Assembly (NCBI GenBank): GCA_946222285.1
Contig: CAMIIP010000001.1
Location: 248,001-312,000 of the forward strand
Length of the DNA stretch: 64,000 nucleotides
Origin: an uncultured Rothia sp.
GTDB lineage: Bacteria > Actinomycetota > Actinomycetes > Actinomycetales > Micrococcaceae
Reading direction: 5' to 3'
The notes below the pieces were generated by a model, which worked only from the letters and a program-made list of their open reading frames with translations, ran no database searches and was not told where the DNA came from. This document shows, in pieces, positions 57,780 through 64,000 of the stretch. Within the stretch, counting starts at the first letter, position 1, and every line of letters starts with the position of its first letter. Both the position numbers and the translations under genes were made by a program.

Positions 57780-58013
57780 ATGATTAAGCAAAGGTTTCAC
57801 ACCCTGCCCGAGATATGCGAAATTCTTAACATCTCCATGAGCCAGGCACGCGCACTCGTCAAATCTGGAGAGCTACCTGCCATCCAGATCGGAGGGCGAG
57901 GTCAATGGAGAGTCGAAATTTCTAAGCTCGAAGAATTTATCGACAACGCCTACCAAAAGAACAATGAACAGAGCAGTGAAGCATCAAAAACAACCCAGAA
58001 AGCCAGCCTCTAG
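57780..58013 (+). CDS. Excisionase/BldC-type helix-turn-helix protein
   Basis: This 77-residue protein is a single winged HTH of the MerR/excisionase type: FHTLPEICEILNISMSQARA, LVKSGELPAIQIGGRGQWRV and EISKLEEFIDNAYQKN, with a polar tail. Such small proteins bind DNA as developmental regulators (BldC) or recombination directionality factors. No integrase or attachment site lies nearby, so a regulatory role is likelier. AGAGG precedes the ATG at 57780; the longer reading from 57672 lacks a ribosome site. Its stop region overlaps the end of the convergent gene by four bases. Confidence 0.85.
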   Translation: MIKQRFHTLPEICEILNISMSQARALVKSGELPAIQIGGRGQWRVEISKLEEFIDNAYQKNNEQSSEASKTTQKASL

Positions 58014-58570
58014 ACGGTCAATGAGCAACAGGCACTGATATTTGAGAGCTGAATTGATCGCCAACCTCGAATTTCTTGTGAACGATAGTGCCCTTCAAGG
58101 GGATGGAGGGCAATTTCTAAAAAATCAAGCCCCACTCTCTCAACCGTTCCTTCTATGGTTGATGACCCAAATTGATGAAAAATTCTTACCGGAATTCTGG
58201 CGTCCGCAAGTGCCCGAAAGGCATATCCCAGACTCAAAGATCGAGCCACCGAACGCGCATCTACCGATGAAAACGCGGTTCCTCCTTCCCACCAATTAAT
58301 AGAGTTTTGCGGAATCAAGATATTTTCTGAAAATGATTGCAGCTGAATCCACCCCCTCCCCACAGACTCAAGCGAACCCTCCCATTGCAAAGAATCCCCC
58401 GTGCCTACCCGTAGCGTTCTACCCAGCTGACCTGCAAGCCTGTCGGAAAAAAGAAGCTTGCCGTATTCAACCCTGTGCACATCCTGCGCCTCTTGTTCTA
58501 CCGCCCTTTGCGATTGAGCCGCTAACTGAGTCTCGTAATCGCGAAAAATACGTTCCATCCTCATAGCCAT
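58010..58570 (-). CDS. Actinobacterial protein of unknown function with two similar beta-rich segments
   Basis: The 186-residue product begins with a charged helix (MERIFRDYETQLAAQSQRAV). Two segments with related patterns follow: LRVGTGDSLQWEGSLESVGR then GWIQLQ, and VRIFHQFGSSTIEGTVERVG then LDFLEIAL. The hydrophobic-G-x-x-x-x-G-x-V-x-x-V-G spacing resembles small Sm-like beta barrels, but that is a visual impression. A helical middle (ARSVARSLSLGYAFRALADA) separates them. ATG at 58570 is chosen for GGAG ten bases upstream; ATGs at 58564 and 58558 are alternatives. It converges on the HTH gene with a four-base overlap. Confidence 0.7.
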   Translation of the reverse strand: MAMRMERIFRDYETQLAAQSQRAVEQEAQDVHRVEYGKLLFSDRLAGQLGRTLRVGTGDSLQWEGSLESVGRGWIQLQSFSENILIPQNSINWWEGGTAFSSVDARSVARSLSLGYAFRALADARIPVRIFHQFGSSTIEGTVERVGLDFLEIALHPLEGHYRSQEIRGWRSIQLSNISACCSLTV

Positions 58571-58704
58571 AAAATAACATCTCCACGATTCACCCCACAA
58601 AGAACCACTTATTTTCCAGCTTTCAAGCCTTTACATAACATTGAAAGCAATACATACTCATAATAATTCATCAAACTACATCAAATGATATGAAATGAGT
58701 AATT

Positions 58705-59472
58705 ATGAGAACTGATCGTTCCTATGGAGCTTTTTACGATCTTTGTCTGTTACTCATGGTGCCCGGGTTATCCCTGACGGTACTCTTAGCTTCCCCGCCC
58801 ATTTTTATCAACGCCCAAGAAACCCACCGGCCTCTAGACGCTGGAATTATTCTCCTCGCCCTAGCTATCTCCACGATAATCTTGCTCTGGTGGATTAGCG
58901 GTGCACTAGGTATTATCTACTCAATTGCTCGGGCAAAAGACAAAACCAACATAGTTTTTCCTCCTTGGGCTCCAGCAATTCTCAAAAGAATAACTATTGC
59001 TCTCCTAGGACTATCGCTCTTCACATCTCCAGCTCATGCCTCCGGTTCAGCGCCTGCATCAGCCGTTTCGTACAGCGCGTCTGTTTCTATTTCGCCTCTT
59101 TTTGGAGATACCTCGCCGGTGAGTAACGAGTCTGAAGGCGTACCTCTGCGAAGTAGCGATATAACCACGCCTGATCCCGTCCACGCCGAACACGCAGAGC
59201 GGCAGAACAATTCAGGTTCAGTAGTGCTCCCCCTTTTCCTAGGTGCTCCGCGTGAAGCGGAAACGATCCCCAAAGCTCAAAGCACCAACCAACATATTGT
59301 TTTGCCAGGAGAAAGCCTATGGAGCATCGCACAACAACGTCTCGGCTCGCAGGCTACAGATATCGAAATTCTTGCCCTTACTGAACAGATTTACTCGCTC
59401 AACGCTCCGTACATCGGCACAATTCAAGATTCTATTTTCGCTGGTCAAGTTTTAGAAATACCGACTCTATAG
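58705..59472 (+). CDS. LysM-domain membrane protein
   Basis: The 255-residue protein has hydrophobic segments at about 12-32, 45-70 and 90-112 (the last ends SPAHASGS and looks like an internal signal). A Ser/Pro-rich stretch follows, then a C-terminal LysM domain at about 200-253 (QHIVLPGESLWSIAQQRLGS, ILALTEQIYSLNAPYIG, FAGQVLEIPTL). LysM binds peptidoglycan or chitin-like glycans, so the protein probably tethers the wall to the membrane. No strong ribosome site is seen. It is cotranscribed with the Rv3235-like gene 38 bases on. Confidence 0.85.
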   Translation: MRTDRSYGAFYDLCLLLMVPGLSLTVLLASPPIFINAQETHRPLDAGIILLALAISTIILLWWISGALGIIYSIARAKDKTNIVFPPWAPAILKRITIALLGLSLFTSPAHASGSAPASAVSYSASVSISPLFGDTSPVSNESEGVPLRSSDITTPDPVHAEHAERQNNSGSVVLPLFLGAPREAETIPKAQSTNQHIVLPGESLWSIAQQRLGSQATDIEILALTEQIYSLNAPYIGTIQDSIFAGQVLEIPTL

Positions 59473-59510
59473 AATTTTTGCTCACCCCACTTCTCGAAGG
59501 AGAGAAAACC

Positions 59511-60071
59511 ATGCACAATTATAAATCGCATCAACCTAAACCACGCCCCACCCACTCTGCTCAGCCTTCTCCTCAGGAATCAATTCGATCAACTTTCAAG
59601 GCAGTCTCCGCCGAAGAATACGAGAAATTTAGACAGCGAATTATTGCGCAGGAACAAATCATGGCTCAGCAAAAAGGAATTGGATTAGCTTCTTCCGACT
59701 CTCAGTGTAAAGCTATTGAGGTCATGTGCTCAGGTATCAGCGTGGCTCTCTTAGAAGTATTCGCGGGGCGTCGTCCTGTTCAACATATTTCAAAGTGGAT
59801 GAGTAGAGATTGCCAACAGAAAATTGTTCTTCGCAGTAAGTTAACAGCCCAAACTCTCCGTAAGAAATATATGCAGTCTCCCCTGAATCATTCACCCTTT
59901 GCCAGCAACATTGCTCTGCCTAAAGCTCGAAGAGTAAAAGCCCAAAAAGTTTCTGATTCCGCCTTTGAAGTTTGCCTCGTCATGCAAGACTATTCTCGAA
60001 CAAGAGCAATCGCTATGAGAGTTGAAAAAGTTTTTACTGCATGGAAAATCACCGAAATCGAAATAGCTTAA
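59511..60071 (+). CDS. Rv3235-family protein, function unknown
   Basis: The 186-residue protein has a Pro/Ser/Gln-rich N-terminal 35 residues, a helical section (EEYEKFRQRIIAQEQIMAQQ), and a core typical of the actinobacterial Rv3235 family: VALLEVFAGRRPVQHISKWM and SRDCQQKI, then ARRVKAQKVSDSAFEVCLVM and a C-terminal TRAIAMRVEKVFTAWKITEI. The core has a cystatin-like strand order but no catalytic motif. ATG at 59511 follows GAAGGAG. In mycobacteria the family gene lies a few genes from secA1, matching its place here. Confidence 0.78.
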   Translation: MHNYKSHQPKPRPTHSAQPSPQESIRSTFKAVSAEEYEKFRQRIIAQEQIMAQQKGIGLASSDSQCKAIEVMCSGISVALLEVFAGRRPVQHISKWMSRDCQQKIVLRSKLTAQTLRKKYMQSPLNHSPFASNIALPKARRVKAQKVSDSAFEVCLVMQDYSRTRAIAMRVEKVFTAWKITEIEIA

Positions 60072-60074
60072 AGT

Positions 60075-60112
60075 GTAAAAGCGTTCCCCCAATTGCTGGG
60101 GAACGCTTTTAC
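60075..60112. terminator. Bidirectional terminator between the Rv3235-like gene and secA
   Basis: A perfect 15-bp stem, GTAAAAGCGTTCCCC (60075-60089) and GGGGAACGCTTTTAC (60098-60112), with an 8-base loop. The built-in A-run and T-run give U-tails on both strands, suiting two converging genes. Confidence 0.9.
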
Positions 60113-60119
60113 GCACACG

Positions 60120-62777
60120 CTAGTTTCTTCTACTACGTTTTCTATGAAGTTCTATTTCTGCTTCAGACAAAATTGCATTCTCGCGAGTTTTCGTCTCTGT
60201 ACCACCCACTTCAGAGGGAGCTGAGTACTGCAAGAATCTTGGCTGTTCTGGAATATCTAGCTTAATGCTTGAAGCGCGAGTACGTTGTTTCGATAAATCA
60301 AGATGGTAAAGATAACTCACGGATTCTTCGCGAACAGCATCCATCATAGCCTGGTACATCGCGTAACCTTCACGCTGATATTCAACGAGCGGATCACGCT
60401 GCGCCATCGCTCTGAGTCCAATGCCTTCTTTGAGATAATCCATCTCGTAAAGATGTTCAGGCCAGCGCTTACCAATAACCGAAAGCACTACTCGGCGTTC
60501 GATTTCACGCATAGCTTCAAAACCAACCTGCTCCTCACGTTCCTCGTAGATTACCTGAGCATCAGCAAGCACCTCTTCGATAATCTGCTCTCGTGTAATC
60601 CTTGAAAAGTCTCCTGCTTCTTCTTCCAGATCTTCAACGGTCAGGGTAATAGGATAGATGCTTTCTAGGTTCTTCCAGAGATTATCGAAGTCCCAATCTT
60701 CAGGGTGACCTTGCCCGACTTCTGCATCAATAGTGGAAATCAGAACCTCTTGGGTGAAGACTTGAATCTGGCCCTGTAAATCGTCGCCTTCAAGAATCAA
60801 ATTGCGATCTTTATACATAGCTTCACGCTGACGATTAAGAACATCATCGTATTTAAGAACGTTCTTACGCTGTTCAGCGTTACGCGATTCAACCTGTCTC
60901 TGCGCTGAAGCAATAACACGGGAAACAATTTTAGAATCTAAAGCGGTATCATCCGGCGCACCAGACATCAGACGACCAGCAGCTTGACCGTTGAATAGAC
61001 GCATCAAATCATCAGTCAGCGATAGGTAGAAACAAGACTCGCCAGGATCTCCCTGGCGACCGGAACGGCCGCGAAGCTGATTATCGATACGACGAGATTC
61101 GTGGCGTTCAGTGCCCAACACATAAAGACCGCCAGCTTCGAGAACTTCATCGTGTTCAGATTTCGCCGCGTTCTCACACCGTTTGAGAACTTCAGGCCAG
61201 CGCGCCTCGTACTCTTCGGTATTCTTTTCTGGATCAAGCCCTAGTTTTTCCATCAGTTCGACGGCGCTGAATTCAGGATTACCGCCGAGCATAATATCGG
61301 TACCGCGACCTGCCATGTTGGTAGCAACAGTAACAGCGCCCTTACGTCCGGCTTGAGCAACAATTGCTGCTTCGCGAGCATTATTTTTCGCGTTAAGAAC
61401 TTCATGGCGAATACCTTCGCGTTTGAGAAGTTTGGAGAGATACTCGCTCTTTTCAACGCTAGTAGTACCTACGAGAACAGGTTGATTTGATGCATGACGT
61501 TTTTTAATATCTTTAACAACAGCATTGAATTTCGCGATTTCGTCTTTATATACCTTATCGGGCTGATCGATACGCGCAACGCCTCTATTGGTAGGAATAG
61601 GAACGACGCCGAGTTCATAGGTATTCATCAGCTCCGCTGCTTCTGTTTCCGCGGTACCCGTCATGCCTGAAAGCTTATTGTACATACGGAAATAGTTCTG
61701 CAAAGTGATGGTAGCCAGCGTCTGGTTCTCAGGCTTAACTTCTACCTTTTCTTTAGCTTCGATGGCCTGGTGAATACCATCGTTATAACGGCGTCCGTCA
61801 AGAATACGCCCGGTATGTTCGTCAACAATCATGACTTCGCCGTTCATCACCACGTAGTCTTTATTGTTTTTGAACAGTTCTTTTGCCTTGAGGGCGTTAT
61901 TGAGAAAACCAATCAAGGGAGTGTTCGTTGATTCATAGAGATTACGAATACCCAGGTGATCTTCAATCTTATCGATGCCGGTCTCAAGTATTCCTACGGT
62001 TCGTTTTTTCTCATCTACTTCATAATCCACTTCGGGTTCAAGGGTCTGAGCAAAACGAGCAAATTCTCCGTACCAGCGGTTGACTTCTCCTGCGGCAGGT
62101 CCCGAGATAATCAAGGGAGTTCGCGCCTCATCGATCAAAATAGAATCAACCTCATCGACAATGGCAAAGTTATGTCCACGTTGAACTTGTTCTTCCTGAG
62201 TCCAAGCCATGTTATCGCGTAGATAGTCGAAACCAAATTCATTATTAGTACCGTAAGTTACATCGGCAAGATACTGTTTACGACGTTCCTCGGGTGTCTG
62301 GTTAGAAACAATGACGCCAGATTCCATGCCCAGAAAACGGAAGACGCGACCCATGAGATTAGCCTGGTATTCGGCAAGATAGTCGTTGACCGTTACCACG
62401 TGAACGCCTTCACCAGTGAGAGCATTGAGGTAGGCTGGTGCGGTTGCTACCAAGGTCTTGCCTTCACCTGTTTTCATTTCGGCGATATTGCCCAAATGTA
62501 AGGCAGCCCCACCCATAAGCTGTACATCATAGTGGCGCTTACCCAGCGTGCGTTTGGAAGCTTCACGAACCACCGCAAAGGCTTCGGGAAGAAGGGTATC
62601 TAGCGATTCACCATCTTCAGCTCGCAACCTAAAAGCATCGGTTTCGGCGCGAAGTTCAGCATCTGTCAACTCCATGAAACTATCTTCCAGAGAATTCACC
62701 GCGTCGGTATAAGTGCGAAGTTGCTTGAGAACCTTCTTGTCTCCGACTCGAAGAATCTTTTCTAAGAAAGATGCCAC
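60120..62777 (-). CDS. secA: Preprotein translocase ATPase SecA
   Basis: SecA drives export of unfolded proteins through SecYEG. The 885-residue protein has Walker A MKTGEGKT (residues 101-108), [39 protein letters not shown] (DEAD-type box), [33 protein letters not shown] and [20 protein letters not shown]. The start is GTG with AAGGAG ten bases ahead. The C-terminus ends in a basic KRSRRN tail; the Cys-rich zinc motif of many SecA proteins is not seen. Adjacent hpf and comF genes reproduce the actinobacterial secA1 neighbourhood, so this is the housekeeping copy. Confidence 0.97.
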   Translation of the reverse strand: MASFLEKILRVGDKKVLKQLRTYTDAVNSLEDSFMELTDAELRAETDAFRLRAEDGESLDTLLPEAFAVVREASKRTLGKRHYDVQLMGGAALHLGNIAEMKTGEGKTLVATAPAYLNALTGEGVHVVTVNDYLAEYQANLMGRVFRFLGMESGVIVSNQTPEERRKQYLADVTYGTNNEFGFDYLRDNMAWTQEEQVQRGHNFAIVDEVDSILIDEARTPLIISGPAAGEVNRWYGEFARFAQTLEPEVDYEVDEKKRTVGILETGIDKIEDHLGIRNLYESTNTPLIGFLNNALKAKELFKNNKDYVVMNGEVMIVDEHTGRILDGRRYNDGIHQAIEAKEKVEVKPENQTLATITLQNYFRMYNKLSGMTGTAETEAAELMNTYELGVVPIPTNRGVARIDQPDKVYKDEIAKFNAVVKDIKKRHASNQPVLVGTTSVEKSEYLSKLLKREGIRHEVLNAKNNAREAAIVAQAGRKGAVTVATNMAGRGTDIMLGGNPEFSAVELMEKLGLDPEKNTEEYEARWPEVLKRCENAAKSEHDEVLEAGGLYVLGTERHESRRIDNQLRGRSGRQGDPGESCFYLSLTDDLMRLFNGQAAGRLMSGAPDDTALDSKIVSRVIASAQRQVESRNAEQRKNVLKYDDVLNRQREAMYKDRNLILEGDDLQGQIQVFTQEVLISTIDAEVGQGHPEDWDFDNLWKNLESIYPITLTVEDLEEEAGDFSRITREQIIEEVLADAQVIYEEREEQVGFEAMREIERRVVLSVIGKRWPEHLYEMDYLKEGIGLRAMAQRDPLVEYQREGYAMYQAMMDAVREESVSYLYHLDLSKQRTRASSIKLDIPEQPRFLQYSAPSEVGGTETKTRENAILSEAEIELHRKRSRRN

Positions 62778-62948
62778 TGAAAACTGACTCCTTGTATTAA
62801 CGAAATAGAGGTAGCGAACTCACTCCGGTCTATATGAGAGAGATACGCTTTCACCATTCTAGGTCACGCTTCTCTTATTACTACTTAGGTGTGAGATTTC
62901 TTCTGTGAGCAAATCTCACCGTTTCTTTTTTCTCAGCCTTGTGCAGAG

Positions 62949-62980
62949 AGGTCGGCGAGCCATTATTGACCCGCCGACCT
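62949..62980 (-). terminator. Hairpin downstream of hpf
   Basis: AGGTCGGCG (62949-62957) pairs with CGCCGACCT (62972-62980). It lies 35 bases beyond the hpf stop and before secA. No clear U-run follows leftward (CTCTGCAC), so termination may be partial or rho-assisted. Confidence 0.6.
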
Positions 62981-63014
62981 GTTACAGTTTTGGTTTATTT
63001 TTAAGGCTCATCAT

Positions 63015-63650
63015 TTATACATCGTGAAGAACGATCACGCCGTAAGTCCACCCTTTACGACGGTAAACCGCCGAAGGTGCACCGGTTTCTCTGTCAACAA
63101 AGACAAAGAAATCATGCCCTACAAGTTCCATATGATCTACCGCTTCTTCAGCGGTCAGTTTTTCAGCCTTGAAGCTCTTGCGGCGAATCTCAACGGGGGT
63201 GGAAACCTCATAATCTAAAGAATACTCGGAGCTGAAAGCTGCCTCTTCAACGGTCTGATCGTTCTGGGTAGTCTCACCAGTTTCCGTATCTTCAGGTTGC
63301 GCGAGTACTCCGATTGCTTCCCCCACGCTGGCGGGACGCTTGTTTCCGTGTTTAGGAGTTTTACGGCGATCTTTTGCTCTACGCAGGCGTTCAAGAAGCT
63401 TGCCGTAAGTGTCATCAAAGACAGCGAATTTATCGGAGCCTGTTGATTCTGCTCGCAGTACCGGACCTCGACCGCGAACAGTAATTTCTACTCTAATTAT
63501 TTCGGGGCCGGAGTGCCCTTCTAAGGAGAATTTCACTTCTATGTCAGTGACGCGATCGCTCAGCTGCTCAAACTTCACAACTTTTTCTTCCACGTATTCG
63601 CGGAGTCGATCGGATACCGTGATGTTTCTGCCAACAATGTTGATTTCCAC
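63015..63650 (-). CDS. hpf: Ribosome hibernation promoting factor, long form
   Basis: Long HPF dimerises 70S ribosomes into inactive 100S particles in stationary phase. The 211-residue protein has the N-terminal HPF/RaiA fold (MEINIVGRNITVSDRLREYV, RVEITVRGRGPVLRAES, LLERLRRAKDRRK). An acidic linker (about 112-150) follows, then the C-terminal dimerisation domain (PVEIRRKSFKAEKLTAEEAV, HMELVGHDFFVFVDRETGAP, YRRKGWTYGVIVL). GGAG lies before the ATG. It sits between comF and secA, as in mycobacteria and relatives. Confidence 0.96.
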   Translation of the reverse strand: MEINIVGRNITVSDRLREYVEEKVVKFEQLSDRVTDIEVKFSLEGHSGPEIIRVEITVRGRGPVLRAESTGSDKFAVFDDTYGKLLERLRRAKDRRKTPKHGNKRPASVGEAIGVLAQPEDTETGETTQNDQTVEEAAFSSEYSLDYEVSTPVEIRRKSFKAEKLTAEEAVDHMELVGHDFFVFVDRETGAPSAVYRRKGWTYGVIVLHDV

Positions 63651-63796
63651 AGTTCACTCCCAACAGTCAACGTTTGCGAATGATTTTCCATTCGTCAAGA
63701 ACCGGGGCTAGGTTCTTGTCTACCTAGGATAGAAGAAACCATGCCACGAGTCACATTTATTATAGATATGGCGTTTTGTTAAGACAGTTCACAACT

Positions 63797-64000
63797 TTAC
63801 TGTGTTCTTTCGCTAACAAAATTCGTGCGCAGGGGAACAGCAGCAATCGTGACAGCCCCTAGAACTTCTATGCCTTCACGGCTCAAAACATCATGGGCTT
63901 CTTTGAGCGTTGCCCCGGTTGTCAGTACATCATCAATCAGCACACACTTCATGTCACTGAGATTAAGTTCGAATCCAAACCACTGAGCTAGAGATTGTTT
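63797..64000 (-). CDS. comF: ComF-family phosphoribosyltransferase, C-terminal 67 residues (runs off window)
   Basis: On the minus strand the frame reaching the right edge encodes KQSLAQWFGFELNLSD, then MKCVLIDDVLTTGATLKEAH and DVLSREGIEVLGAVTIAAV, ending RTNFVSERTQ before TAA. VLIDDVLTTGATL is the PRPP-binding motif of type I phosphoribosyltransferases, and its place before hpf and secA matches ComF, a protein linked to DNA uptake in competent bacteria, with an unclear role in Actinobacteria. The N-terminal zinc-finger part is outside the window. About 145 bases with no gene separate it from hpf. Confidence 0.85.
   Translation of the reverse strand, partial: KQSLAQWFGFELNLSDMKCVLIDDVLTTGATLKEAHDVLSREGIEVLGAVTIAAVPLRTNFVSERTQ

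Noticed and set aside
57780..58013. Excisionase of a prophage or integrative element
   Set aside because: No integrase, attachment repeat or phage gene is nearby, and the surrounding genes are a conserved chromosomal block.

Overview
The window reads as chromosome of a moderate-GC actinobacterium, most likely Rothia or a close member of the Micrococcaceae. The support is a mycothione reductase, a WhiB1-type iron-sulfur regulator beside a PdtaS-type kinase, the gcvH-FHA-FtsR-MerR block typical of Actinobacteria, an actinobacterial SecA, and an overall base composition near one half GC. The genus is inferred from gene content and order. I see no rRNA, tRNA, CRISPR array, intact insertion sequence or prophage.

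Layout. 0-2.4 kb: mycothione reductase (cut by the window edge) and a membrane protein with Asp-box repeats. 2.6-9.9 kb: pyruvate carboxylase, an orphan ParA ATPase, and the MerR / FtsR / FHA / GcvH block. 10-14.7 kb: bifunctional PutA with a divergent LysR regulator. 14.7-20 kb: a SorC-type regulator divergent from glpD-glpF-glpK (glycerol use). 20.2-21.9 kb: an ABC-class ATPase gene broken by two frameshifts. 22-23.5 kb: a secreted esterase-like protein with LGFP repeats. 23.7-33.4 kb: a glucuronide catabolic region with gluconokinase-like kinase, ManD, UxuB, UxaC, LacI regulator, beta-glucuronidase and GPH symporter. Paired LacI-type operators precede uxuB and the symporter gene. 33.7-35.8 kb: ogt-alkB-tag, a compact alkylation-repair operon. 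35.9-43.2 kb: a YjiH-type membrane protein divergent from hutU-hutI-hutG-hutH (histidine degradation). 43.6-48.7 kb: glf-glfT2-wzm-wzt, making and exporting a galactofuranose polymer. 49-52.9 kb: a decayed FHA/FtsK-type (EssC/EccC-like) ATPase gene. 52.9-60 kb: a small membrane protein, whiB1, pdtaS, a Tad/CpaE-like ATPase split by an in-frame amber codon, a SAF-domain protein, an excisionase-type HTH protein, an unknown protein, a LysM protein and an Rv3235-like protein. 60.1-64 kb: secA, hpf and the end of a ComF-type phosphoribosyltransferase gene.

How it fits together. The first two thirds is largely a carbon and nitrogen scavenging region: proline, glycerol, host-type glucuronides and histidine each have an operon, most with an adjacent regulator or transporter. 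The last third is envelope and secretion biology. At least five copies of an intergenic palindromic repeat (shared inner palindrome; four also have TTATTCATAAG-type termini) sit at gene ends between 2.5 and 43.3 kb, and none is seen after that. Three genes are broken (ABC-class ATPase, EssC-like ATPase, CpaE-like ATPase). All four frameshifts are explained by one-base changes in homopolymers, so sequencing error must be excluded, but the two in-frame stop codons argue that some of the decay is real.
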